Shown: in pieces, positions 46,328-53,697 of the stretch
How the letters are laid out: the number at the start of each line of letters is the position of its first letter
How positions within the stretch are numbered: the first letter of the stretch is position 1
DNA from: Rhodococcus sp. 14-2470-1b
GTDB taxonomy: Bacteria; Actinomycetota; Actinomycetes; Mycobacteriales; Mycobacteriaceae
NCBI RefSeq assembly: GCF_002259415.1
Contig: NZ_NPFY01000025.1
Location: forward strand, 1-64,000
DNA: 64,000 bases
Direction of reading: 5' to 3'
Program-made: the position numbers and the translations under genes
Notes under the pieces: model-generated
Databases searched by the model: none
Seen by the model: only the letters and a program-made list of their open reading frames with translations
What the model was told of the DNA's origin: nothing

Positions 46328-47264
46328 CGCGTTCCCGCATCACGTCGGTCGCCGTGGTCGGTACCGGCGTCATCGGCGCGGCCTGGGCGTCATCGCCGCG
46401 GGTCTCGACGTGGTGGCGACCGATCCCGCCGAGGGTGCCGAGCAGAGGCTGCTCGATTCGCTCAGGCGGACGCTCGACATCGCGACGGAACTGTCGGGGC
46501 GATCGGGGGCGGACCGCGGCGACCTTCGGTTTGTGGGGTCGGTGGCCGAGGCCGTTCACGACGCGGACTTCGTCCAAGAGAGCGGACCCGAGCGGCTCGA
46601 ACACAAAGGCGCGCTGCTGGCCGAGATCGATTCGTTCGCCCGACCGGGTGTCGTGGTCGCGTCGTCGACGTCGGGGTTCGCTCCCAGCACATTGCAGAAG
46701 TTCGCCGCTGTCGATCCAGGCAGGGTGCTTGTGGGACATCCGTTCGATCCGGCCCACATCGTGCCGCTCGTCGAGGTTGTTCCTGGCTCCGCGACGACAC
46801 CCGATCTCGCACAGGCCGCGGTCGATTTCTATCGGTCCGTAGGTAAGAAGCCGGTCTTGGTGCGTGCGGAGTTGCCGGGGCACATCACCAACCGTCTGCA
46901 GGCTGCGTTGTGGCGTGAGGCGTACTCGCTGGTGGACAGAGGCGTCGCGACCGTCGCCGACATCGACACCGCCATCTCCCATGGACCCGGTCTGCGGTGG
47001 GCGATCGTCGGTCCGTTGACCGCGCAGCATCTGTCGGGCGGCCAAGGCGGGATGCGGCATCTGCTCGAACACCTGGGTCCGCCGACCCAGAAATGGATGG
47101 ACGATCTCGGTGAACCGCAACTCACCGCCGAACTCGCCCACAAGCTCGTCGCAGGCATGGACGAGGAGATGAACGGCATCGATCAAGCCGAGTTGCTCGC
47201 CGATCGTGACCGACTGTTGGTCGACATCATGAGACTCAAGCGCTCCAGCACCAACCTGCCCTGA
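46324..47264 (+). pseudogene. 3-hydroxyacyl-CoA dehydrogenase gene disrupted by a frameshift
   Basis: The GTG at 46324 overlaps the upstream stop and opens with the Rossmann start ITSVAVVGTGVIGAAWA. Between 46389 and 46392 the homologous reading jumps to another frame, continuing with IAAGLDVVATDPAEGAEQRL to the normal end at 47264. The second part has the family features: VQESGPERLEHKGALLAEID, ASSTSGFAPS, VGHPFDPAHIVPLVEVVPG and HITNRLQAALWREAYSLVDR. By comparison with the family pattern about two residues plus one base are missing at the junction, fitting a deletion of about seven bases. Two near-identical 16-base direct repeats (46366-46381 and 46386-46401) flank the spot. As written, no full enzyme can be made; a sequence error is possible. 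Confidence 0.8.
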
Positions 47265-47290
47265 GACCACGAGATTTTGTAAGGAGTACC

Positions 47291-48181
47291 GTGCCCTACA
47301 CGCCAGCGATCGATCTCGACGACATAATCGCCATCGACGTCCACACTCACGTGGAAGCCGATGACGCTCACCATTGCTCGCTCGATCAAGAGTTGCTCGA
47401 CGCCTCGTCGAAGTATTTCAAACCAGGCGTCAACCGAACTCCGACTGTCGACGACCTGGCCGCGTACTACCGCGAGCGAAAAATGGCGGCCGTGGTGTTC
47501 ACCGTCGACGCGCGAACAGCGCTCGGTCATCCGCCGGTCTCCAGTGAGGAGATCGCAGCCAGGGCTGCAGAACATGCAGACGTCCTGATCCCGTTCGGCT
47601 CGGTCGACCCGCACAACGTTCCCGAGGCCGTGGCTCGAATCGAGATTCTCGCGCGAGACTACGGCGTTCGTGGGATGAAGTTTCACCCGAGCCTGCAGGA
47701 TTTCGAGCCGAACGATCGCCAGTACTACCCGATCTACGAGGCCTGTGCCGAGCACGGGCTCGTGGCACTGTTCCACACCGGTCAATCCGGAATCGGAGCA
47801 GGACTTCCGGGCGGTCGAGGAATCAAGTTGAGGTATTCGGATCCGATGTTGCTCGACGACATTGCGGCGGACTTCCCGACACTGACCATGATTTTCGCGC
47901 ACCCATCGGTGCCGTGGGTCGATTCGTCGATCTCCATCGCGACACACAAAGCGAACGTCTACATCGACTTGTCGGGCTGGTCGCCCAAGTACTTCCCGCC
48001 TCAGCTCGTGCGCAACATCAATTCTCTGCTCAAACACAAGGCGCTGTTCGGCTCGGACTTTCCGGTGCTCACGCCGGACCGATGGATCAAGGACTTCGCC
48101 GAGCTGGGCATCAAGGATGAGGTTGTGCCGTTGATCATGAAGGAGAACGCAATCGGAGTCCTCGGGTTGGCCGAGAAGTGA
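47291..48181 (+). CDS. Amidohydrolase-family (ACMSD-like) metal-dependent hydrolase
   Basis: A 296-residue TIM-barrel amidohydrolase of the amidohydrolase-2 group. It has the HxH metal motif in AIDVHTHVEADD near residue 17, a later His in FHTGQSG, a His in IFAHPSVPW and the final metal Asp in FGSDFPVL. The start is GTG at 47291, preceded by AAGGAG. Members of this group perform decarboxylation or hydrolysis of cyclic and beta-keto acids. Within this CoA-linked operon it may act on a ring- or keto-acid intermediate (inference). Its stop overlaps the next GTG (GTGA). Confidence 0.85.
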   Translation: MPYTPAIDLDDIIAIDVHTHVEADDAHHCSLDQELLDASSKYFKPGVNRTPTVDDLAAYYRERKMAAVVFTVDARTALGHPPVSSEEIAARAAEHADVLIPFGSVDPHNVPEAVARIEILARDYGVRGMKFHPSLQDFEPNDRQYYPIYEACAEHGLVALFHTGQSGIGAGLPGGRGIKLRYSDPMLLDDIAADFPTLTMIFAHPSVPWVDSSISIATHKANVYIDLSGWSPKYFPPQLVRNINSLLKHKALFGSDFPVLTPDRWIKDFAELGIKDEVVPLIMKENAIGVLGLAEK

Positions 48182-48639
48182 CGCCGACGCTGTCGACACG
48201 TTTTGTCGCCCACCTGTCGGTCGATGTCGGTGAACCCGTTGCCCTCGGTGACACACCCGAGGGACGGAGGCGGCTCGTCCCGATCCTCGGCGGACACGTC
48301 CAAGGGCCCGAGCTGAGCGGACGCGTCGTCGGCGGCGGCGTCGACATCCAAGTGCAGCGAACGGAGACGCGCACCGAGGTCGATGCGACCTACGCGATCG
48401 AAACAGACGACGGCGACACCGTGTTCGTGCGCAACGGCGGAATCCGGGTCGCCAGTGTGGAGGACACGATGTCTCTCTCCCAGGGTGTTCCGGTACCTGC
48501 GGAGCGCGTTTACTTCAGAACGGCTCCGCATCTGTCGACGACCAGCGGCAGGTTGGCGTGGATCAACGACCGAACATTCGTCGGACGCGGAGAGCGGTTC
48601 CCGGTGACCGTCGAACTCGATGTGTTCGTTGTGGAGTAG
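48178..48639 (+). CDS. DUF3237-family protein
   Basis: A 153-residue protein of beta-barrel type with the DUF3237 pattern: an N-terminal LSVDVGEPVALGDTPEGRRR, then ILGGHVQGPELSGRVVGGG, ATYAIETDDGDTVFVRNGGI and the end VELDVFVVE. The family is of unknown biochemistry, often next to dehydrogenases and hydrolases in catabolic clusters. The GTG start at 48178 overlaps the amidohydrolase stop, so it is translationally coupled. Confidence 0.82.
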   Translation: MTPTLSTRFVAHLSVDVGEPVALGDTPEGRRRLVPILGGHVQGPELSGRVVGGGVDIQVQRTETRTEVDATYAIETDDGDTVFVRNGGIRVASVEDTMSLSQGVPVPAERVYFRTAPHLSTTSGRLAWINDRTFVGRGERFPVTVELDVFVVE

Positions 48640-48643
48640 TCGC

Positions 48644-48784
48644 TCAACAGCAGTGCCCACCCACCTTCGGTGTCTCAGGTGCCAGGTCGAGCATCGCGTT
48701 GCCGTCGAAGAAGCCCGTCGGCTCGAGCGTGACGGGGCTTTCGAACGTGTCCAGTAGTCCTCTTTCGAGGACTACTGGACACAC
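48644..48784 (-). CDS. Candidate small ORF or 3' remnant, 46 aa, ending in His-Cys-Cys
   Basis: On the minus strand, between the DUF3237 and SDR genes, an open frame from a GTG at 48784 to a TGA at 48644 reads with a very strong G/C bias at third positions. It contains LERGLLDTFESPVTLEP, GFFDGNAMLDLAPE and the end VGGHCC. The composition is much more protein-like than expected for noncoding DNA. No ribosome site is convincing, and the start lies inside the end of the 16-bp inverted repeat, so it could equally be the surviving 3' end of a lost gene. A TAA lies 13 codons upstream of the GTG. I do not recognise the product. Confidence 0.4.
   Translation of the reverse strand: MCPVVLERGLLDTFESPVTLEPTGFFDGNAMLDLAPETPKVGGHCC
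48747..48782. promoter_or_regulatory. Perfect inverted repeat with 16-bp arms before the SDR gene
   Basis: GTGTCCAGTAGTCCTC at 48747-48762 and its exact reverse complement at 48767-48782 are separated by TTTC. The centre is 84 bases before the SDR start. The symmetry suits a large operator (two dimers or a long half-site) or a strong hairpin. There is no T-run after it on either strand, so a simple intrinsic terminator is less likely, although actinobacterial terminators often lack one. Confidence 0.6.
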
Positions 48785-48848
48785 TCGTCCGTTGCTAGCG
48801 TCAGCTCGGTCAGGTGCTGCAACTTATTCGACGGGCAAAGGATTCGTG

Positions 48849-49691
48849 GTGTCCACTCTTCTTTCAGGCAAAGTCGCCGTCATCACCGGAGCCGCGAGTG
48901 GCATCGGACGGGGTATCGCATCTCGGTTCGTCGACGAGGGCGCGCAGATCGTTCTCACCGACATCGACGACGATTCCGGAGCTGCCCTGGCTGCAGAGCT
49001 CGGGGAGCACGCCGTCTATGCACACGTCGATGTCACCACCGAGTCCGACATCGCCGCGGCAGTCGCTTTGGCTGCAGATACTTTCGGATCGCTGGACATC
49101 ATGGTGAACAACGCTGGTGCACAGGGCGACCCGTCATCGATCATCGACGCAGATCCCGATGGATTCGACCGCACCGCAGCTCTCCTGACACGATCGGTGT
49201 TGCTCGGACACAAGCATGCTGCGCGCCGGTTCATCGCCCAAGGAACTCCAGGCAGCATCATCTCCACGGCCAGTGCTGCAGCGATTCAAGGTGGGTGGAG
49301 CACCGTCGGATACACCGCAGCCAAGCATGCCGTCGTAGGGCTGGTGCGACAGGCCGCCGCGGAACTGGGCCCCAGCGGGATTCGATCGAACGCCATCGCG
49401 CCCGGAATCATCATGACTCCCATCATGGCCCGCACGTTCGGCGTCGAGCCCGCGAAATCCGAGCAGTTCACGGACTTCCTGGCCGCGCGACTCGGACCCG
49501 GACAGCCCTCGCGTCGGGTCGGGTTTCCCGACGACATTGCCTCGGTCGCTACCTTCCTCGCCAGCGACATGGCGGCCTACGTCAACGGCACCGTCATCCC
49601 GGTCGACGGCGGCGCAACCACGGTGACACTCGGAACGTTCGCAACCGACGTCGTAGCTGCTGCAGCAGAGTTTGCCGCGTCACAGCCATGA
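48849..49691 (+). CDS. SDR-family oxidoreductase
   Basis: A 280-residue short-chain dehydrogenase. It shows the NAD(P) motif VAVITGAASGIGRGIASRF (TGxxxGxG), Asp in IVLTDIDDD favouring NAD, NNAG near residue 90, and the catalytic Ser and YxxxK (STASAAAI, GYTAAKHAVVG). The end (NGTVIPVDGGATTVTLGTF) matches the family. A GTG at 48849 lies after AAAGGA; a GTG one codon earlier is possible. It is separated from the upstream operon by about 210 bases with its own inverted repeat, so it probably has its own promoter. The stop overlaps the next gene (ATGA). It probably oxidises a hydroxy intermediate of the same pathway. Confidence 0.88.
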   Translation: MSTLLSGKVAVITGAASGIGRGIASRFVDEGAQIVLTDIDDDSGAALAAELGEHAVYAHVDVTTESDIAAAVALAADTFGSLDIMVNNAGAQGDPSSIIDADPDGFDRTAALLTRSVLLGHKHAARRFIAQGTPGSIISTASAAAIQGGWSTVGYTAAKHAVVGLVRQAAAELGPSGIRSNAIAPGIIMTPIMARTFGVEPAKSEQFTDFLAARLGPGQPSRRVGFPDDIASVATFLASDMAAYVNGTVIPVDGGATTVTLGTFATDVVAAAAEFAASQP

Positions 49692-50185
49692 CCAGCCAAA
49701 TGGCGAGTTCGTCGGGAGTGGAGTCGGACGAGCACGAGTCATCGACAATCCATGTGTGCCTCGACGTGTCCGCGGCGGCGGACACTGAAGACCACGTGTG
49801 GCTCACGGGATCTCCGCCGGCCGAGACCGTGTTCATTCGAGCCGACGACCTCGGCCAAGCCCAGTCGATGCGCACGCGGATACGACGTGAACCCGGAACC
49901 GAGGGAGAAGATGCGACGAGTGTTGCCGTCGTTCTCGAGTTGGAAACGCACATCGCCGAGGACGCACGCACGGCACGAAAGGAATTGGCTTCGTCCTCGA
50001 CCGGCGCAACCAAGACGGTTCGTTACGTCGGAACGTCGAGCGGGCTGGCCGGCCTCGTCGCCGATATCGAAGCCGCGTCCGTTGCGGATGCTGTACTGAT
50101 CATCCCGGTGGTTTCTTCGCGTCGTCAGGCCGTGTGCAACCGCATCTCAGCAGAGTTGGTCCCGCTGCTGAGGCGCATGGTGTAG
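49688..50185 (+). CDS. Short protein resembling the C-terminal part of a luciferase-like monooxygenase
   Basis: A 165-residue protein coupled to the SDR gene (ATGA). It is not a complete known enzyme. The region AETVFIRADDLGQAQSMRTR, then VAVVLELETHIAEDARTARK and the last 50 residues (GTSSGLAGLVADIEAASVAD, then SAELVPLLRRMV) follow the order of the C-terminal third of LLM-class flavin-dependent monooxygenases, where the oxygenase barrel closes. The N-terminal barrel with the flavin site is absent. It may be a truncated gene or a free-standing accessory domain. The assignment rests on pattern only. Confidence 0.5.
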   Translation: MTSQMASSSGVESDEHESSTIHVCLDVSAAADTEDHVWLTGSPPAETVFIRADDLGQAQSMRTRIRREPGTEGEDATSVAVVLELETHIAEDARTARKELASSSTGATKTVRYVGTSSGLAGLVADIEAASVADAVLIIPVVSSRRQAVCNRISAELVPLLRRMV

Positions 50186-50224
50186 GAGGCCGAAGTCGGT
50201 CAACCGCCTAAGGATGACCATGGC

Positions 50225-50260
50225 CCATACCAAACGATATTCATTTAAGGTTTGGTATGG
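50225..50260. promoter_or_regulatory. 11-bp-arm inverted repeat before the Fic gene
   Basis: CCATACCAAAC at 50225-50235 and GTTTGGTATGG at 50250-50260 are exact reverse complements with a 14-base A/T-rich spacer. The right arm ends five bases before the ATG at 50265, and TATGGT within it could be a -10 box for a nearly leaderless transcript. Autorepression by the winged helix at the end of the Fic protein is a plausible use (inference). Confidence 0.55.
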
Positions 50261-50264
50261 TTGC

Positions 50265-51479
50265 ATGATGGCCAATGATTCGAACAGCGGCCTGGCCGCC
50301 GTCGAGTACGAAAATCGGCCATGGCAATCGTCGGCCGCTGCTGCCTCCAGGACACAGCGCAAGTTGCATGCAGGTGACTACAGGGCTGCAGTGCCCCCGC
50401 GGATCGCCGATCTAGAACTCCGACTCACCGATGAAGTCGCGGCCGAATCCGAGGACGCGCTGCGCGAAATAGTGCGATTCGACGAGTACGCATCGCAGCG
50501 TCTCGGCTCGTCGACCGAGTTGGCGCCGATGAGTTCGATCTTGCTCAGATCCGAGAGTGCGGCCTCGTCGCAGATCGAAAACCTCACGGTCGCCGCGCGG
50601 TCCCTTGCGCTGGCCGAGCTGGGCTCACCCACCAGTCGCAACGCATCGATCGTCAGTGGCAACGTACGTGCGATGGAGGCCGCACTGGCAGCGAGTTCGA
50701 CGGTGTCTGCCGGATCGGTACTGGCCATGCACAGGGCACTGATGGAGCCTGCGGGCGATCCCGGCGCAGGGCAATGGCGAACTCAGCAGGTCTGGATCGG
50801 TGGCTCCGATTTCGGGCCCCACCACGCCGCCTTCGTTCCGCCGCATCACGATCGACTCGAGGACTGTCTGGACGACCTCTTCGTGTTCGCGTCGAGAGCT
50901 GATCTCCCCGTCCTTCCTCAGGTGGCCGTCGCACACGCGCAGTTCGAGACCATCCACCCGTTCACCGACGGCAACGGACGTACCGGCAGGTCGTTGGTAC
51001 ATACAATGCTCCGTCGGGCAGACGTGGTCGAACGCGTCACAGTTCCGCTGTCCGCGGGTCTGCTGGCCGATACTGCGTCGTATTTTGCGAGTCTCGACTT
51101 GTACCGACAGGGCGATGTCGAACCGATCGTTCGCCGGCTGAATGCCGCGGCGTTCGCAGCTGTATCCAACGGAAGGATGCTGGTCGAGGAACTGGCCGAT
51201 GTGCGAGACCGGTTCGGCGCCGGCGTGGTTGCGCGTCGTGAATCGGTTGTGTGGAGCCTCCTCGACGCTCTGATAGCACAACCGGTAATCGACAACGCCT
51301 TCGTGCGGAGGACATTCGGTGTCAGCGACATGGCGGCTCAGCGGGCCATCGATCGACTCGTCGGCGCGGAAGTTCTCCATCAGACCTCGAAGGGGCGACG
51401 AAACCGCGTCTGGCAAGCGGACGAGATCCTCGATGCCCTCGACCGTTTCGCCGAGCGCACGCGTCGAGGACGGCGATGA
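50265..51479 (+). CDS. Fic-family protein with C-terminal winged helix
   Basis: A 404-residue Fic protein. The catalytic motif HPFTDGNGRTGRSL (near residue 230) carries the His, the phosphate-binding loop and both arginines needed for AMP transfer. An upstream helix (SSILLRSESAASSQIENLTV) contains the S/T-x-A/S-S-x-I-E-N motif of class II inhibitory Fic proteins, so activity is probably self-restrained. The C-terminus (VRRTFGVSDMAAQRAIDRLV) is a winged-helix domain. The start is placed at 50265 (a second ATG follows at 50268), because an ATG at 50214 would put a perfect inverted repeat inside the coding part. Targets are unknown; such proteins modify cellular proteins or act as toxin-antitoxin-like regulators. 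Confidence 0.88.
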   Translation: MMANDSNSGLAAVEYENRPWQSSAAAASRTQRKLHAGDYRAAVPPRIADLELRLTDEVAAESEDALREIVRFDEYASQRLGSSTELAPMSSILLRSESAASSQIENLTVAARSLALAELGSPTSRNASIVSGNVRAMEAALAASSTVSAGSVLAMHRALMEPAGDPGAGQWRTQQVWIGGSDFGPHHAAFVPPHHDRLEDCLDDLFVFASRADLPVLPQVAVAHAQFETIHPFTDGNGRTGRSLVHTMLRRADVVERVTVPLSAGLLADTASYFASLDLYRQGDVEPIVRRLNAAAFAAVSNGRMLVEELADVRDRFGAGVVARRESVVWSLLDALIAQPVIDNAFVRRTFGVSDMAAQRAIDRLVGAEVLHQTSKGRRNRVWQADEILDALDRFAERTRRGRR

Positions 51480-51606
51480 ACTGCGCTGCATTCCCGAGCG
51501 GCCCCAGTAGATGGACGATGCGTCGGTTGGTCACGCGAACGGCGAACTGTGCCCGGTTGTCGACGGGTTTGCTGTCCAGTGGTCTGCGGATTCCGCCCGG
51601 CGGGGC

Positions 51607-51621
51607 TACCCCCTGGGGGTA
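51607..51621. promoter_or_regulatory. CsoR-type copper operator
   Basis: TACCCCCTGGGGGTA is a perfect 7-1-7 inverted repeat of the G-tract kind bound by CsoR-family copper sensors. It overlaps a likely promoter (TATGTT -10 at 51622-51627) 22 bases before the first gene of the copper-associated pair. Cu(I) release of a CsoR repressor would turn on the operon; no csoR gene lies in the window. Confidence 0.7.
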
Positions 51622-51642
51622 TATGTTGCTATCGTCGATGGC

Positions 51643-52044
51643 ATGCAGTCAGTCGGCTTCCGTGGACGGGGCGCAGCCTCGACTGGACTTCTGATTGCCC
51701 TGGTGGTGTTCGGGGTGCTGCTGATGCATTCTGTGACGCCGGTTCTGTCGGCGTCTGGATCGATGATCGGCGATCATGGCTCGATGGTGGCGTCGGACGC
51801 CGTCGACGGCTCGGTTCCTGTCGCATTCGGCGAGCATGACTGCCCGTCGGCGCATCAGATGATGCACCCCTGCATGGGCACCACGGTGTCGTGGTCTGCG
51901 CTGACCGACCCGGCGACGAGCGGTGAGATCGACCTGTCGCCGATATCGACGGAGTGGCGCCACATGCGCGTCGACTCGACTCAGGAGCGAGCTCCTCCGT
52001 GGACATTGTGGGAGTTGGACAAATCGGTGACCTTGCGAGTGTGA
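51643..52044 (+). CDS. Small membrane/secreted protein with Cys-His-Met motif (DUF6153-like)
   Basis: A 133-residue protein with one N-terminal hydrophobic segment (GLLIALVVFGVLLMHSVTPV) and an outward part containing HDCPSAHQMMHPCMG, a Cys/His/Met cluster well suited to copper. It resembles the DUF6153 group seen next to DUF305 genes in actinobacteria (from memory, moderate certainty). The ATG at 51643 is just downstream of the CsoR-type operator. The DUF305 lipoprotein follows 74 bases later in the same direction. A role in extracytoplasmic copper handling is inferred. Confidence 0.7.
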   Translation: MQSVGFRGRGAASTGLLIALVVFGVLLMHSVTPVLSASGSMIGDHGSMVASDAVDGSVPVAFGEHDCPSAHQMMHPCMGTTVSWSALTDPATSGEIDLSPISTEWRHMRVDSTQERAPPWTLWELDKSVTLRV

Positions 52045-52118
52045 CAGGGAGCCCGGTCGACGAGCGTCTACCGGCGGATCTGATTCCCTGTTCTACTCAC
52101 TCTTGCAAGGAGTTTCAC

Positions 52119-52745
52119 ATGCATACCAAGATTGCCGCCTCGATCGCCGCTGCCACCGTCGGCGCGTTCCTGCTGAGCGGCTGTAGTGACACCTCGACCG
52201 ATTCGTCGATGGACGGGCATTCGATGACGTCGATGTCGTCCGCGCCTATGTCGTCGATGCCGGCGAGTGCGTCGGCTCAGTTCAACGATGCCGACGTGAT
52301 GTTCGCGCGGATGATGTACCCACACCACGCACAGGCAGTCGAGATGGCGGAGTTGGTGCAAGGCCGTAGCGACAACCCGGACGTGCAGGCGTTGGCGTCG
52401 GCGATCGCTGCCGCGCAGCAGCCCGAGATGGACCAGCTGACGAGCTGGCTGGCCGAGTGGGGTCAGCCCGCACCCTCGGGGGACATGGGCACCATGGGCG
52501 GCATGGATCACGGCTCGGGCATGGGCATGATGACCCAACTGGACATGGATGCCTTGGCCGGCCTGACGGGTGCGGAGTTCGATCGGCAGTGGTTGACGAT
52601 GATGATCGCTCACCACACCGGTGCGATCGACATGGCGCAAGCCGAGATCGCGAACGGATCCAACCCGGACGCGCAGCAGATGGCCCGCACGATCGTCGAC
52701 ACGCAGCAGCAAGAAATCGACACCATGCAGCAACTGCTGGGCTGA
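52119..52745 (+). CDS. DUF305 lipoprotein, methionine/histidine-rich, copper-associated
   Basis: A 208-residue exported lipoprotein. A signal peptide ends in the lipobox LLSGC (Cys22). Met-rich stretches follow (DGHSMTSMSSAPMSSM and MGTMGGMDHGSGMGMM). Two DUF305 repeats are visible, each with a HH pair: ARMMYPHHAQAVEMAELV and TMMIAHHTGAIDMAQAEI. The ATG at 52119 is preceded by AAGGAG. DUF305 proteins accompany copper resistance genes; the CsoR-type operator upstream of the operon supports a copper-binding or copper-buffering role outside the membrane. An intrinsic-terminator-like hairpin follows immediately. Confidence 0.87.
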   Translation: MHTKIAASIAAATVGAFLLSGCSDTSTDSSMDGHSMTSMSSAPMSSMPASASAQFNDADVMFARMMYPHHAQAVEMAELVQGRSDNPDVQALASAIAAAQQPEMDQLTSWLAEWGQPAPSGDMGTMGGMDHGSGMGMMTQLDMDALAGLTGAEFDRQWLTMMIAHHTGAIDMAQAEIANGSNPDAQQMARTIVDTQQQEIDTMQQLLG

Positions 52746-53176
52746 TCTGAAGTTCTGTCCAACGAAGGGCCGCATCCTCATTCACTTCGACGGGGATGCG
52801 GCCCTTCGCTGCGCGTCCCACTGCACAGTGGAACCGTTCGGGCGTGGCTCGAATCATGCATCGTCGCTCCAAGGTCTGTTCGTACTACCGTCGCTAAACG
52901 GTATTCCCTTCCTGCCGTAGGTCGACGTCGCACATGACCGGTTCGAGACGATTCATTCAGCGCACGCGTCGGACGACGAGGTAGTGCTGGTCGGTCGACG
53001 ACCAAGGCGAGTATCGTCGGATGCAGGTTCAAGAGTGGCAGTCACGCGGTACCTGGCCGACTGTCCGGCAACCCCGTCTCCATCGACAGGGGTGCCCCAG
53101 GGGAAGAACCGGCTCGACCAACGACCGTCGGCGAGCAAGTCGATGGAGGTACCGAACCTCCGGGACGAGGTGAATC
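52746..53176. other. Intergenic region between copper operon and first repeat-module gene
   Basis: It holds the hairpin at 52763-52808, an isolated GGAACC at 52830 without a matching -10, and at 53062-53130 the left end of the duplicated module (compare 54731-54796). GAGGTGA just before 53177 is the ribosome site of the next gene. No other gene was seen. Confidence 0.55.
52763..52808 (+). terminator. Strong hairpin after the DUF305 gene
   Basis: CGAAGGGCCGCATCC (52763-52777) pairs perfectly with 52794-52808 across a 16-base loop. It starts 18 bases after the DUF305 stop. No T-run follows, as is common in actinobacterial terminators. Confidence 0.7.
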
Positions 53177-53617
53177 ATGTCTGATCCATACGGACTTGCT
53201 GAGGCACAAGCGAAGTGGAACCCGATCCCGCCGGAACGCAGGCGACGGTGGTGCCGAACCCTGCTCGACTACCCGCCGATCTGGTACGGGACCTTCGCGA
53301 TGATCGCGACGCGGCAACACATCCTCGACGGTGGCTACACCAACATCGACGCGTGGATCGATCTTGCCAAGAGGGCGGAAGCTGTTGGCTTCACTCCCGA
53401 GACGTGGCTGATCTTTCGGCAAAGTCTTCAGCGTGAGTACCTGATCGAGGACTTCCCGTCTCACCCGGCGAACCGTCCGAAACGGCTCGGCAACGGCGGG
53501 ATCGAGTCCCTCGTCGTCGACCCGGAGGATTTCGCCGACTGGCCATGGATGTACGAGGCAGGGTATCGAGCATCCGAGTCGACAGTCAGATCCCTCGCAC
53601 GACCGGCCGACCTGTAG
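53177..53617 (+). CDS. Hypothetical protein, 146 aa
   Basis: I do not recognise this protein. It is rich in Trp and Arg (PERRRRWCRTLLDYPPIWYG, DPEDFADWPWMYEAGYR) and has no signal peptide. GAGGTGA before the ATG at 53177 supports the start. It belongs to repeat unit A; in unit B only its last codons seem to survive (the CGGCCGACCTGT stretch near 54817-54828), implying that the gene was lost from the second copy. It may therefore be dispensable to the lipoprotein/WXG-like pair. Confidence 0.6.
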   Translation: MSDPYGLAEAQAKWNPIPPERRRRWCRTLLDYPPIWYGTFAMIATRQHILDGGYTNIDAWIDLAKRAEAVGFTPETWLIFRQSLQREYLIEDFPSHPANRPKRLGNGGIESLVVDPEDFADWPWMYEAGYRASESTVRSLARPADL

Positions 53618-53638
53618 GTCACCGCACTGCGGTCAAGT

Positions 53639-53667
53639 GGAACCGTTTCGATGGTCGATGCGTCTAA
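53639..53667 (+). promoter_or_regulatory. ECF-sigma-type promoter, copy 1
   Basis: GGAACC at 53639-53644 and CGTCTAA at 53661-53667, spaced by 16 bases, match the -35 and -10 pattern of extracytoplasmic-function sigma factors. It lies 30 bases before the GTG of the first DUF3558 gene. The same arrangement recurs at 54852 and 59926. Confidence 0.7.
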
Positions 53668-53697
53668 CCTGTTGATCGACGTGATCGAGGGGGTCGG

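Noticed and set aside
52068-52781. 237-codon minus-strand frame opposite the DUF305 gene
   Set aside because: His/Arg-rich translation without family features; DUF305 with signal peptide and RBS explains the region.
52830-52862. GGAACC at 52830 as a fourth ECF-type promoter
   Set aside because: The bases 16 positions downstream (AATCATG) do not match CGTCTRA.
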